Counted from the first letter of the stretch, positions 1 through 8,550 are shown. The stretch: 64,000 bases of DNA from JAOPZW01 sp963807305 (GCA_963807305.1 CAWEBN010000005.1:248001-312000), one strand, 5' to 3'. Made by a program: numbers and translations. Notes: generated by a model from the sequence alone, not told the origin.

Positions 1-861
1 GTCGCCGGCTGGGACGACGTCTCGCTCGCGCCGCAGTGGGGGGTGTCGGTCGCCGCCATCCGGCCGCTGCTGGATCCCGCCTTCGAGGTCGAGGGCTGCT
101 TCCTCGTCCCGCAGACGGCGGCCATCGCACGCATGCCGCAGCGCACCGCCTTCACCTCGACCATGAACGGGCGCGGGCCGCACGCCTGGGATCACCACTG
201 GCTCGTCGTGCCGCTCTACGACCAGGCCGGCCAGATCTTCGGGCGCATCTGGGCCGACGACCCGGCCGACCGGCTGCTGCCCTCGCCGTCGCGGCTGCAG
301 GCCCTGCGGGTGTTCGCCAACCAGGCGATGATGGCCGTGATCGCCGCCGGCCACGTCGAGCAGCTGCGCGCCCAGGCCGACCGCGACTCGCTCACCGGGA
401 TGCTCAACCGGCGCGCGTTCATGCGCGAGCTGCGCACTGAGCTCGAGCGCTCCCTGCGCTACGGGCGGCGCTTCGTGCTGGCTCTCTGCGACCTCGACGA
501 GTTCAAGCAGATCAACGACACCGACGGGCATCCGGCGGGCGACCGTGCGCTCGAGGCCGTGGCCGCCCTGCTCGAGGGCAGCCTCCGCGCCAGCGACTTC
601 GCCTTCCGCATCGGCGGCGACGAGTTCGCCCTCCTGCTGCCCGAGACCGAGGCCGCCGAGGGGCAGGAGGTCGTCGAGCGGATCGTCACCGCCCTGGCCG
701 GCGACAGCGTGCTCGCCGGTGGGCTGGGCATCAGCTTCGGACTGGGCCTCTTCCCGGCCGACGGGTCGACGCCCGAGGAGCTCATCCGCCGCGCCGACCA
801 GGCGCTCTACGCGGCCAAGCGCTCCGACGACGACCTGCACTTCGCGCCGCGCGCGGCCTGA
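1..861 (+). CDS. GGDEF diguanylate cyclase, 5' end outside window
   Basis: Predicted diguanylate cyclase that makes cyclic di-GMP from two GTP. The frame is open from the first base of the window, so the N-terminus is missing; the internal GTG at 43 is unlikely to be the real start. The first ~120 visible residues look like the end of a GAF-type sensor domain. A GGDEF domain follows, with the DSLTGMLNRR entry motif near residue 128 and an intact GGDEF near residue 205. An RASD tetrad five residues before GGDEF fits the RxxD inhibitory I-site, so product inhibition is likely. The gene ends 20 nt before the next one on the same strand. The family call is firm; the signal sensed is unknown. Confidence 0.9.
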   Translation, partial: VAGWDDVSLAPQWGVSVAAIRPLLDPAFEVEGCFLVPQTAAIARMPQRTAFTSTMNGRGPHAWDHHWLVVPLYDQAGQIFGRIWADDPADRLLPSPSRLQALRVFANQAMMAVIAAGHVEQLRAQADRDSLTGMLNRRAFMRELRTELERSLRYGRRFVLALCDLDEFKQINDTDGHPAGDRALEAVAALLEGSLRASDFAFRIGGDEFALLLPETEAAEGQEVVERIVTALAGDSVLAGGLGISFGLGLFPADGSTPEELIRRADQALYAAKRSDDDLHFAPRAA

Positions 862-868
862 GCGGTCA

Positions 869-874
869 TACACT
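869..874 (+). promoter_or_regulatory. -10-like hexamer for a leaderless start
   Basis: TACACT ends 7 nt before the GTG at 882, and no Shine-Dalgarno sequence is visible. This spacing puts the predicted transcription start at or next to the start codon. No convincing -35 is seen. Inference from sequence only. Confidence 0.4.
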
Positions 875-881
875 CGGGGGC

Positions 882-2036
882 GTGGCGGACCCCGGACACG
901 TCGCCGTCGGCACCTGGAGCGGCGGGCGCTTCATGCGCTTCGGCGAGGCGATCGACGACGACCGGCTGGCCGCCCTGCTGCGCCCCGGCGACGGCATCGA
1001 CACCGTCCTGACGGCCGACACCTACGGGTCCGGCGAGGCCGACGCGCTGCTCGGCCGCGCCCTGCGCGGCGTCGAGCGCGAGTCCTACTGCCTGGTCGGC
1101 GCCGTGGGCCACGACTTCTACGAAGGCGAGCGGGAGGGGTCGAAGGGCTTCCCGCGCTTCACCGACCCGCGCCTGCGCGGCCCGGAGCAGTACGCGTCGT
1201 ACCTGCGCATGGCGACCGAGCGCTCGCTCGAGCGCGTCGGGGTCGACCGCTTCGACCTGCTGCTGCTGCACAACCCCGACCGCATCGGCTACACGAGCCC
1301 CGCGGTATGGGAGGGGATGGCGGCGCTGCGCGACGCCGGGCTGACGCGGCGGCTGGGCGTCGCCCCCGGGCCGGCCAACGGCTTCACCCTGGACGTCATC
1401 GACTGCCTGGAGCGCTTCGGCGCGCTGATCGACTGGGCGATGGTGATCCTCAACCCGCTCGAGCCGTGGCCCGGAGAGCTCGTCCTGCCCGCGGCGCGGC
1501 GCTACGACGTCGACCTCATCACGCGCGTGGTCGACTACGGCGGGCTCTTCTGGGACGACGTGCGGCCCGGCCATGACTTCGCCCAGCACGATCATCGCGC
1601 CTTCCGCCCCGACGGCTGGGTGCAGGCCGGGCGCGAGCGCCTGGAGCGCATGCGCCCGATCGCCGAGCGCCACGGGCTGACCACGATGCAGCTCGCCTGC
1701 CAGTGGAACCTCGCACACGACCGGGTCCGCTGCGCGGTCCCCACGCTCATCGAGGAGCCGGCCCCACCCACCCACCCCCCAACCACCGCCGTGAAGCCCA
1801 TCGAGGCCAAGCGCGCCGAGCTCGCGGCCGTCCCGCGCGAGCTCGTGCTCTCCGACGACGAGCTCGCCGTGCTCCGCGCGATCGGCGACAACACCGGCTG
1901 CATGGCGCTCAAGGGCGCCTCGCCGCAGTTCGAGGGCGAGCCGCAGGCCGACCGGTGGCCGATGACGGGCGAGCTGCGTGAGCTCGCCGCGCGCTGGGCG
2001 ATCGAGCCCGAGCGCGAGCTGTCGCACGTGACATGA
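882..2036 (+). CDS. Aldo/keto reductase family protein
   Basis: 384-residue protein of the aldo/keto reductase superfamily, a TIM-barrel NADPH-dependent oxidoreductase. The pattern TADTYGSGEADALLGRAL carries the Asp/Tyr region, RFDLLLLHNPD carries the conserved His-Asn strand, and a long C-terminal segment resembles the helical cap of actinobacterial members. The GTG start is chosen because it follows the -10-like TACACT by 7 nt and nothing upstream is better. The stop overlaps the ATG of the next gene in an ATGA arrangement, so the reductase and the TetR regulator are probably co-translated and the regulator may control this enzyme. Substrate unknown. Confidence 0.85.
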   Translation: MADPGHVAVGTWSGGRFMRFGEAIDDDRLAALLRPGDGIDTVLTADTYGSGEADALLGRALRGVERESYCLVGAVGHDFYEGEREGSKGFPRFTDPRLRGPEQYASYLRMATERSLERVGVDRFDLLLLHNPDRIGYTSPAVWEGMAALRDAGLTRRLGVAPGPANGFTLDVIDCLERFGALIDWAMVILNPLEPWPGELVLPAARRYDVDLITRVVDYGGLFWDDVRPGHDFAQHDHRAFRPDGWVQAGRERLERMRPIAERHGLTTMQLACQWNLAHDRVRCAVPTLIEEPAPPTHPPTTAVKPIEAKRAELAAVPRELVLSDDELAVLRAIGDNTGCMALKGASPQFEGEPQADRWPMTGELRELAARWAIEPERELSHVT

Positions 2037-2638
2037 CGGCGCCGCCGGCGGGCAAGCGCGGGCCTGGGCGCCGCCCGGGGGAGAGCGGCACGCAGCAGGC
2101 CATCCTCGACGCCGCGCGCACGCAGTTCGCCGCCCACGGCTGGGACCGCGCCACGATCCGCGCCATCGCGCGCGACGCCGATGTCGATCCCGCCCTCGTC
2201 CTGCACTTCTTCGGCTCGAAGGCCTTCCTCTTCGCGGCCGCCATGCGCTGGCCGTTCGACACCGAGGCGGCCGTCGAGGCGGTTGTCAGCGGCCCGCGGT
2301 CGGAGCTCGGCGCGCGGCTCGCAGCGTTCTTCCTGTCGATCTGGGAGGACCCTCGGCAGCGCGAGCCGATCATGGTCATGCTGCGCGCTGCCACGACCAA
2401 CGCTCAGGCCGCCGAGCTCCTGCGCGAGACGCTGATGACGGTCTTCCTCGGCCCGCTCGGCACCCGGCTCGGGGCCTCCGACGCCGAGTTGCGCATGAGC
2501 CTGTGCAGCGCGCAGCTCATCGGGCTCGGCACCGCGCGCTACATCGTCGGCTTCGAGCCCCTGGCGTCGCTCGCGCCGGAGCGGGTCGTCGAGCTCGTCG
2601 GGCCGGCCCTCCAGCGCTACATGACCGAGGACCTCTAG
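2033..2638 (+). CDS. TetR/AcrR family transcriptional regulator
   Basis: 201 residues. The N-terminal helix-turn-helix (about residues 20-65) shows the TetR pattern: AILDAARTQFAAHGWDRATIRAIARDADV followed by VLHFFGSKAFLFAAA. The C-terminal two thirds is a helical ligand-binding domain of unknown specificity. It overlaps the aldo/keto reductase by four bases, and its stop interlocks with that of the convergent epimerase. TetR proteins usually repress adjacent genes; no palindrome was identified for this one, so its target is inferred to be its own operon. Confidence 0.88.
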   Translation: MTAPPAGKRGPGRRPGESGTQQAILDAARTQFAAHGWDRATIRAIARDADVDPALVLHFFGSKAFLFAAAMRWPFDTEAAVEAVVSGPRSELGARLAAFFLSIWEDPRQREPIMVMLRAATTNAQAAELLRETLMTVFLGPLGTRLGASDAELRMSLCSAQLIGLGTARYIVGFEPLASLAPERVVELVGPALQRYMTEDL

Positions 2639-3591
2639 GCCGCACGGGCCACGGCTTCCTCGAAGCCGGTGCGCCAGCTGGGATGGCGGGGCTGCCAGCC
2701 GAGCTCGCGCTTGGTCTTGCCGTTGGAGGCGCCGCGGACGTCGGTGATCATCAGCGTCGCCGCCTCGCCCGCCGCGAGGCGCCCGAGCCACGAGGGCAGC
2801 CGCCGCGGCGATCTGGCGTCCAATGCCCGCGCGAGCTCCGGGAGCCACTCGCTCACCGGGGCGGGCTCGTCGTCGACCACCTGGTAGACGCCGGCGGCGC
2901 CGTGTTCGATGGCCTCGACCGTCGCGGTGGCGGCGTCGGCGATGTGGACGAAGGACCACACGCCGCCCGCGGCGCCGACGAGCGGGAACTGACGCTTGAG
3001 GACCGGCTTGGTCATCGTGGCGTCCGGGTCGGCGCTGATCCCGGTCCCCGGCCCGTAGAAGGTGCCGTAGCGCAGGACGATGCCCTCGGCCCAGCCGATG
3101 GCGGTCACCGCGTCCTCGAGGTGGCGGATCGCCTCGAGCGGCTCGCGCAGCGCGGCCGGAGGGTCGGGGTCGAGTGGGTCGTCCTCGCTCTTGACCGGTC
3201 CGCCCGTGCGCGCGAACGGCCACCCGGCGTAGCTCTGGGCCACGAAGCGGCGCACCCCGGCGTCGCGGGCGGCGGAGAGCAGGTTGTCGGTCCCCTCGGT
3301 GCGCAGGCGGTTGGTCGTGGCGAAGTAGCGGTCGACACGGCGCATGTTCATCTCGCCGCGCAGCGCGGTGGCCTGGTGGACCACGATCTCCGGCTCGGCG
3401 TCGATCACGGCGTGCCAGACGGCCTCGGCGTCGAGCGCGTCGGCGACGACCGGCTGCGCGCCGAGCGCGCGCACCGCGTCGCGGTTGTACCGCCAGCGGG
3501 TCATGCCGGCGACGTCGTGGCCTCGGGCCACGAGCTGGGGGATGAGCTGGGCGCCGATGGCGCCGGTGGCTCCGGCAACGAAGACCTTCAT
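2635..3591 (-). CDS. NAD-dependent epimerase/dehydratase family protein
   Basis: 318-residue extended-SDR protein. It starts with the Rossmann dinucleotide motif MKVFVAGATGAIG; a long upstream in-frame extension is rejected because it is Arg-rich and would run through the promoter. Later motifs include FVAQSYAGWPF and LRYGTFYGPGTGIS, as in epimerases acting on small or sugar-like substrates. The ATG at 3591 follows GAGGAG-type ribosome-binding sequence. The promoter carries a 20-bp palindrome that recurs at the same distance upstream of the AhpD-like gene at 8124. It is divergent from the LAL regulator and convergent with the TetR gene. Substrate unknown. Confidence 0.85.
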   Translation of the reverse strand: MKVFVAGATGAIGAQLIPQLVARGHDVAGMTRWRYNRDAVRALGAQPVVADALDAEAVWHAVIDAEPEIVVHQATALRGEMNMRRVDRYFATTNRLRTEGTDNLLSAARDAGVRRFVAQSYAGWPFARTGGPVKSEDDPLDPDPPAALREPLEAIRHLEDAVTAIGWAEGIVLRYGTFYGPGTGISADPDATMTKPVLKRQFPLVGAAGGVWSFVHIADAATATVEAIEHGAAGVYQVVDDEPAPVSEWLPELARALDARSPRRLPSWLGRLAAGEAATLMITDVRGASNGKTKRELGWQPRHPSWRTGFEEAVARAA

Positions 3592-3653
3592 GAGCGCTCC
3601 TCTGGATCGGTTCCGGGCACGCGACGGACGGTCGCGCCGGACCGCGCGCGTCG

Positions 3654-3673
3654 CACCGGCGATGTCGCCGGTG
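3654..3673. promoter_or_regulatory. 20-bp palindromic operator, copy 1
   Basis: CACCGGCGATGTCGCCGGTG is a perfect 9-bp inverted repeat around two central bases. It ends 62 nt before the epimerase ATG at 3591. On the minus strand, GACCGT begins at base 21 after the palindrome. The same arrangement occurs at 8186-8204. If the hexamer is the -10, the palindrome centre lies near -42, where LuxR-type activators overlap the -35. The binding protein is inferred to be the LAL regulator encoded at 3762. Confidence 0.6.
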
Positions 3674-3761
3674 AGGCGTCGGTCATCGGACACAGCGCTT
3701 TTCAACGCACGTAGAATTAGCTAGCGTCCGGAGGACGAGAACCCGTAGCCCAGGAGCCGCC

Positions 3762-6554
3762 ATGCACCGCCAGGACGTCGCGCCGGAGACGAGGACCGTG
3801 GCGCCGCCGTCGACCGCGCTGCACGGCCGGCGGGACGAGCTCGAGCGCATCGGCCACCTGTTGCGCGGCGCCCGCCGCTCCCAGAGCGCGGTCCTGGTGC
3901 TCCGCGGCCCGGCGGGGATCGGCAAGTCCGCCCTGCTCGCACAGGCACGCGCCGCCGCCGCGGACATGCAGGTCCTCGCCTGTCACGGCACCGAGTCCGA
4001 GGCCAGGCTGCCCTTCGCCGCGCTGCATCAGCTCCTGCGCCCCGTGCTCGACCATGCGGCGGCGATCCCCGCCATGCAGGCCCGCGCCCTGCGTTGCGCG
4101 CTCGGCCTCGAGTTCGGCTCGCGCCCCGAGCCGTTCCTCGTCTCGCTCGCCACGCTCAGCGTCCTGGCCGAGGCCGCCGAGCGCCGGCCGCTGCTGTGCG
4201 TGGTCGACGACGCACAGTGGCTCGACGAGGCGACGGCCGATGTCCTTCGCTTCGTCGCGCGGCGCCTGGACGCCGAGCCGATCGCGATGCTGCTCGCTGC
4301 GCGCGAGGAGCCCGACGAGGGCCTCGACGCTCCCGAGGTCGCGCAACTGGACGTCGGCGCCCTCGACGCGCAGGCCGCGCACGCGATCGTCGATCGCGCC
4401 GGCGGGGGGACGCTCGCGCCCGATGTCGCCGAGTGGCTCGTCGGCACGACGGACGGCAACCCGCTCGCGCTGCTCGAGTTCACGGCGGCGCTGACCGAGG
4501 GGCAGGCGGCCGGCGTCGAGCCGATCCTGGGCCCGTTGCCCATCAGCGCGCACCTCGAGCGCGCGTTCCTCGAGCGGGTGCGCGGGCTGCCGCCCGCCAG
4601 TCAGCGGCTGCTGCTGGTCGCCGCCACCGACGAGAGCGGCGAGCTCACGACCGTCCTCGACGCCGCGGCGCGGCTGGACGTCGCCGCCGAGGCCCTCGAC
4701 GAGGCCGAGCGGGCCGGGCTCATCCGGGTGCGCGGGATGACCCTCGAGCTGCGCCACCCGCTCGTGCGCTCGGCCATCTACCAGGGAGCGCCGCTCTCAC
4801 GTCGCCGCGCGGCCCACGGGGCGCTCGCGGCCGTCCTCGTCGGCGAGACGAGAGCCGATCGCCGGGCCTGGCACCGCGCCGCGGCGAGCGTCGACCCCGA
4901 GCCGGGAGTCGTCGACGAGCTCGAGGGCGCGGCGCGGCGCGCGCAGGCCCGCGGCGGCTACGACGCCGCCTCGCTGGCCTACGAGCGCGCCGCCGCGCTG
5001 ACGGCCGACGAGCGCCGACGCGCGCGCCTGCTCACCGCCGCGGCCGAGAGCGCCTGGCTTCCCGGCCAGGTCCCGCGCGCCGTGGCGCTGCTGCGCCGGG
5101 CGCGCGCGCAGAGCCGCGAGCCCGGGGTGCGCGCCGAGACCGATCGCCTGCGCGGGGTCATCGAGCTGACGTGCGGGGTCCCGGCCGACTCGAGCCAGAT
5201 CCTGTGCGGCGCGGCCGACGACGTCGCGGCCGGCGACCCCGAGCGCGCCCTGTACCTGCTCAGCCTCGCCAGCTGGGGCGCTGCATTCGCCCGCGACCGC
5301 GACGCGATCGTGGCCATCGCCAAGCGGGCCGAGCGCCTGCGGGTCGCCGACGTGCCTGCCAACCGCTTGCTGCTCACGCGCCTGGCCGGCCTGCGCGCCC
5401 ACTTCACGCGCGACTTCGATGCCGCCGCAGAGCGGTTTCGCACGACGCTCGCGCTCGTCGAGGGCAGCGCCGCCGACGAGCTTCCCGACCGGCTGGGCCT
5501 CGTCAGCCCGGTCGGCCTCTTCCTGTGCGATGACCGCGCGGTGCTCGACCTGCACCGGCGTGTCGCTGCGCGCGCACGCGAGGACGGGATGATCGCCCTG
5601 CTCACCCAGGCCCTCCCGTGGGTGGCGCTGGGGGACATTTGGGACGGCCACTGGCCGTCGGCCTCCGCCCGCCTGGCGGAAGGACTCGAGCTCGCCCGCG
5701 GCACGTGCCAGCACCAGATCAGCGCTCACCTCATCGCCATCCAGGCTCTGCTCGCCGCCGTACGCGGCGAGGAGGAGCGCTGCCGCGCGTTCGCGGCCGA
5801 GAGCCTCGAGCTCGCGTCAGCGCGGCGCCTGGTCCACGTGAGCATCTGCGCCACGTGGGCCCTCGCGGTGCTCGAGCTGGGCCTCGGTCGCCCGCAGGCG
5901 GCGCTCACGCACGCCCGCGCGCTGCCGCCGACGGCGGCCATCGACTGGGACGCGCTGGATCGGATCGAGGCGGCGGTGCGCGCCGGCGAGACCGAGACGG
6001 CCACGGCGTGGCTCGAGGCCTTCGAGCCGTGGGCCCTCAGCAGCCGTGCGCCGTGGGGGCAGGCGGTGGCCCTGCACTGCCGCGCGCTGCTGTGCGCGGA
6101 TCCGGCCGAGGCCGAGCGCCTGTTCACGGCCGCGCTCGCGCTGCACGAGCGCGCCGGGCGCCCGTTCGAGCGTGCCCGCACGGAGCTCGCGCTCGGCGAG
6201 CTCCTGCGCCGCCTGCGCCGCCGCGCCCGTGCGCGGACCTATCTGCGCGCCGCGCTCGAGCGCTTCGAGGCACTGGGGTCGGTGCTGTGGGCAGAGCGCG
6301 CCCGCAGCGAGCTGCGCGCGACCGGCGAGACCGCTCGCCGGCGCGACCCCAGCACGCTGGACCAGCTCACCGCGCAGGAGGTCCACATCGCCCAGCTCGT
6401 CGCCGAGGGTCGCACCAACCGCGACGTCGCGGGCCAGCTCTTCCTCAGCCGGCGCACCATCGATTTCCACCTGCGCAACGTCTATCGCAAGCTCGGGATC
6501 GCCTCGCGCATGGAGCTGGCGCGCGTCGATCTCGCTCAAGGGAGCCCATCATGA
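3762..6554 (+). CDS. LuxR-family ATP-dependent (LAL/MalT-like) transcriptional regulator
   Basis: 930-residue LAL regulator. The N-terminus carries a P-loop ATPase: Walker A GPAGIGKSALL near residue 50 and Walker B LLCVVDDAQWLDE near residue 145. The middle ~500 residues are Ala/Arg-rich helical repeats of tetratricopeptide character. The C-terminus (about 868-925) is a LuxR helix-turn-helix, LTAQEVHIAQLVAEGRTNRDVAGQLF and so on. The ATG follows AGGAG. The stop overlaps the ATG of a membrane-protein gene (ATGA). LAL proteins are usually ATP- and ligand-dependent activators; the matching palindromes before two neighbouring genes suggest local targets. The inducer is unknown. Confidence 0.9.
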   Translation: MHRQDVAPETRTVAPPSTALHGRRDELERIGHLLRGARRSQSAVLVLRGPAGIGKSALLAQARAAAADMQVLACHGTESEARLPFAALHQLLRPVLDHAAAIPAMQARALRCALGLEFGSRPEPFLVSLATLSVLAEAAERRPLLCVVDDAQWLDEATADVLRFVARRLDAEPIAMLLAAREEPDEGLDAPEVAQLDVGALDAQAAHAIVDRAGGGTLAPDVAEWLVGTTDGNPLALLEFTAALTEGQAAGVEPILGPLPISAHLERAFLERVRGLPPASQRLLLVAATDESGELTTVLDAAARLDVAAEALDEAERAGLIRVRGMTLELRHPLVRSAIYQGAPLSRRRAAHGALAAVLVGETRADRRAWHRAAASVDPEPGVVDELEGAARRAQARGGYDAASLAYERAAALTADERRRARLLTAAAESAWLPGQVPRAVALLRRARAQSREPGVRAETDRLRGVIELTCGVPADSSQILCGAADDVAAGDPERALYLLSLASWGAAFARDRDAIVAIAKRAERLRVADVPANRLLLTRLAGLRAHFTRDFDAAAERFRTTLALVEGSAADELPDRLGLVSPVGLFLCDDRAVLDLHRRVAARAREDGMIALLTQALPWVALGDIWDGHWPSASARLAEGLELARGTCQHQISAHLIAIQALLAAVRGEEERCRAFAAESLELASARRLVHVSICATWALAVLELGLGRPQAALTHARALPPTAAIDWDALDRIEAAVRAGETETATAWLEAFEPWALSSRAPWGQAVALHCRALLCADPAEAERLFTAALALHERAGRPFERARTELALGELLRRLRRRARARTYLRAALERFEALGSVLWAERARSELRATGETARRRDPSTLDQLTAQEVHIAQLVAEGRTNRDVAGQLFLSRRTIDFHLRNVYRKLGIASRMELARVDLAQGSPS

Positions 6555-7579
6555 ACCCGTCCATCGGCGCCGACGCCCGCGCGGCGGCCCGCATCGTCCT
6601 CGCCGGCCTCGTGCTGCTGTTCTGCTTCACGGCGCTCTACGTCACCGCGTTCCACGCACCGCGCCCCAGGGGCGTCGACATCGGCTTCGTCGGGCCGCCG
6701 GCACAGGCGAGGCGGGCGCAGAGCGCACTCGACGCCGCCGTTCCCGGCGGCTTCGACGTACGCCGCTACCCCGACGAGTCGTCCGCGCGCGCGGCGCTGC
6801 TGGACACCGACGTGCGCGGGGTGGTCGTCGCCGCGGCTCCGCGCGACCGCGTCCTCGTGGCCCAGGCCCTGGGCGCGGCGCCGACGGAGACCGTCACCCG
6901 GGCGCTGGTGGGCCTCACCGCGCACACCGGCGCGCCGGCGCTCGTGCAGGACCTGCGGCCGCTGCCGCCCGGCGACCGCCGCGGGCTCTCGACGCTGTTC
7001 ACGATCATCGGCACGCTGATCCCGAGCCTCGTCTTCGGCGTGCTGCTGTCGGTCTTCGGCCGCCGGCTGTCCGGCCGCGTGCGCTGGACCGCCGTCGCCG
7101 CCTACGCCGTCCTCGCCGGGCTCCTCGCCGCGTTCAACGTCGACGTCCTGGTCGGCGCGCTGTCCGGCGACTTCGCCGGGATCGCCCTCGTCTGCGGGCT
7201 CCTCGCGCTGGCGGTCAGCGCGGCGGCACACGGTCTCGGCCACCTGGGCGGGCCCGCCGGGATCGTTCTCGCCATCCTCACGCTGCTGCTCGTCGGCATG
7301 AGCACGACGGGCGGCGCGGTGACCTACGAGTTCGAGCCGGGCTTCTACGGCGCCGTGTCGCAGCTGTTGCCGCCCGGGGCCGCGCTGACCGCGGTGCGCA
7401 ACGTCCAGTACTTCGACTGGGCCGCGACGCTCGCCCCGCTGGCCGTCCTGGGCGCGTGGGCCGCCGGCGGCCTGGCCCTGGGGCTGCTGGGCGAGCGCCT
7501 CGGCCCGCACGTCAGGGCTGCGGCACGAGCGTCAGGCGCTGCGCGAGGCGCTCCAGCGACCGCTGGTTCCCGCGCCTGA
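6551..7579 (+). CDS. ABC-2/YhgE-like multi-pass membrane protein
   Basis: 342 residues. One N-terminal membrane helix (about 15-35) is followed by an extracytoplasmic domain of ~140 residues and then five or six hydrophobic segments up to about residue 325. This architecture resembles ABC-2 permeases or YhgE/Pip-type transport proteins. It is translationally coupled to the LAL regulator by an ATGA overlap, so the two likely act together. The last ~22 residues (VRAAARASGAARGAP and on) are low-complexity and run across an antisense gene remnant, suggesting the original 3' end was altered by a rearrangement. Transported substrate unknown. Confidence 0.6.
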   Translation: MNPSIGADARAAARIVLAGLVLLFCFTALYVTAFHAPRPRGVDIGFVGPPAQARRAQSALDAAVPGGFDVRRYPDESSARAALLDTDVRGVVVAAAPRDRVLVAQALGAAPTETVTRALVGLTAHTGAPALVQDLRPLPPGDRRGLSTLFTIIGTLIPSLVFGVLLSVFGRRLSGRVRWTAVAAYAVLAGLLAAFNVDVLVGALSGDFAGIALVCGLLALAVSAAAHGLGHLGGPAGIVLAILTLLLVGMSTTGGAVTYEFEPGFYGAVSQLLPPGAALTAVRNVQYFDWAATLAPLAVLGAWAAGGLALGLLGERLGPHVRAAARASGAARGAPATAGSRA

Positions 7580-7670
7580 GCACCGAGCGGGTCAACGGGG
7601 CGGCCAGGCGCTCGACGAGCGGCGCACGGAGCCACTCGAAGCGAAAGCAGATGCGCGTCCCGCCTGCCTC
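7512..7670 (-). pseudogene. C-terminal remnant of an SRPBCC-family gene
   Basis: On the minus strand a frame different from the AhpD-like gene reads GGTRICFRFEWLRAPLVERL and continues through LTRSVLRRGNQRSLERLAQRL to a stop at 7512-7514. Alternating strands ending in a long basic helix are typical of the C-terminus of SRPBCC/polyketide-cyclase-like proteins. No start codon or N-terminal half is present: upstream the frame runs into the AhpD-like coding region. It also overlaps the end of the convergent membrane-protein gene. Best read as the 3' piece left by a deletion. The family call rests on pattern recognition only. Confidence 0.5.
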
Positions 7671-8124
7671 ATCGCCGGTAGCTCCCCGGCTCGAGGCGGG
7701 CGCTGATCACGAGCCGGTTCCAGCCGTTGATGGCGGTGATGGCGAAGACCAGATGGGAGAGCTCGCCCGGCTCGAACTCGGCCGCCGCCGCGTCCCAGGC
7801 CTCGTCGGGCACGTGGGAGTCCGCGATCAGCGTGACCGCCTCGCACAGCGCGAGCGCCGCACGCTCGCGGGCGCTGTAGAGCGGGCTCTCGCGCCAGGCG
7901 TCGAGCGAGTAGAGCCTGTCCTCGCTCTCGCCCGCGGCGCGCGCCTCCTTCCAGTGCATGTCGATGCAGAACGCGCAGCCGTTGACCTGCGAGGCGCGCA
8001 CGGTGACCAGGTGCCGGACGCGCTCGTCGAGGTCGATCGCCTTCTCGAGCCGCAGCATCTCCGCGAACGGCCTCGGGGCCAGCTGGTCCATCGCGATCCG
8101 TCGTGCGCCGAGCGTCGCGCTCAT
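7669..8124 (-). CDS. AhpD-like carboxymuconolactone decarboxylase family protein
   Basis: 151 residues with the AhpD/CMD signature VRASQVNGCAFCIDMHWKEA, including the CxxC pair and following His used in thiol-based peroxidase chemistry. The ATG at 8124 is chosen because AGGAGG lies six bases upstream; in-frame residues further upstream are not protein-like. Members reduce peroxides or alkylhydroperoxidase adaptors, or have unknown hydrolytic roles. The promoter holds copy 2 of the palindrome found before the epimerase, with the same spacing, suggesting shared control by the LAL regulator. Its 3' end overlaps the remnant of another gene. Confidence 0.85.
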   Translation of the reverse strand: MSATLGARRIAMDQLAPRPFAEMLRLEKAIDLDERVRHLVTVRASQVNGCAFCIDMHWKEARAAGESEDRLYSLDAWRESPLYSARERAALALCEAVTLIADSHVPDEAWDAAAAEFEPGELSHLVFAITAINGWNRLVISARLEPGSYRR

Positions 8125-8159
8125 GGTTGCCTCCTGTCGTCGTCTGTGAACGGCTGACG

Positions 8160-8204
8160 ACGGTAGGCAGGGGCGCCCGCGCTGGCACCGGCGCAATCGC
8201 CGGT
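8160..8204 (-). promoter_or_regulatory. Promoter with palindromic operator copy 2
   Basis: CACCGGCGCAATCGCCGGT at 8186-8204 is an 8-bp inverted repeat around three bases. It matches the operator at 3654 in 16 of 20 positions and lies 61 nt before the AhpD-like ATG (62 nt in the other copy). TACCGT, a TAnnnT -10, begins at base 21 after the palindrome, the same offset as GACCGT in the epimerase promoter. Equal spacing of two elements at two loci is unlikely by chance. Confidence 0.6.
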
Positions 8205-8205
8205 T

Positions 8206-8523
8206 TCAGTAGTCCTCGTCCTCGTCCTCGTCGGGCTCGATCTCGTCGAGCTCGTCGGGGTCGTCCTCGGTGGCGGCGACGGCGCCGGTGGTGCCAGGGT
8301 GGTGGCGGACCTCGAAGCGCTCGATGAGCTCGTCGCGGACGCGCTCGTCGATCGGGAGCTCGTCGCCGATCAGGACCCAGCCCTCCCCGTCGTCGTCCTC
8401 GAAGAGCTCGGGGTCGACCTCCGGGGCGTCGTCGATGACGATCAGGACCTCGGTCTCCGGGTTGAAGTAGGTCCCGGGGCGATTGAGGATGTCGTCCAGC
8501 TCGAAGCGTCTTGGCGCGGCCAT
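8206..8523 (-). CDS. Small acidic protein of unknown function
   Basis: 105 residues, not recognised. The N-terminal half (RRFELDDILNRPGTYFNPETEVLIVIDDAP) looks like a folded beta-rich segment. The C-terminal third is almost entirely Asp/Glu and ends DEDEDEDY. No signal peptide, membrane segment or metal motif is visible. TAGTCT lies 9 nt before the ATG on the minus strand, consistent with near-leaderless transcription. It sits downstream of the 141-residue membrane protein in the same direction, but a palindrome separates the two. Codon use is typical of the genome, so it is probably a real gene. Confidence 0.6.
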   Translation of the reverse strand: MAAPRRFELDDILNRPGTYFNPETEVLIVIDDAPEVDPELFEDDDGEGWVLIGDELPIDERVRDELIERFEVRHHPGTTGAVAATEDDPDELDEIEPDEDEDEDY

Positions 8524-8535
8524 GGCGCGGAAAGA

Positions 8536-8550
8536 CTAGTGGAGCACTAG
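8536..8550. repeat. 15-bp palindrome between two small genes
   Basis: CTAGTGGAGCACTAG, a perfect 6-bp inverted repeat around three bases, lies between the start of the acidic-protein gene and the stop of the upstream gene, overlapping that stop. It also overlaps the predicted -10 of the acidic-protein gene, so it may be an operator. No T-run follows, which argues against a terminator. Confidence 0.4.
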
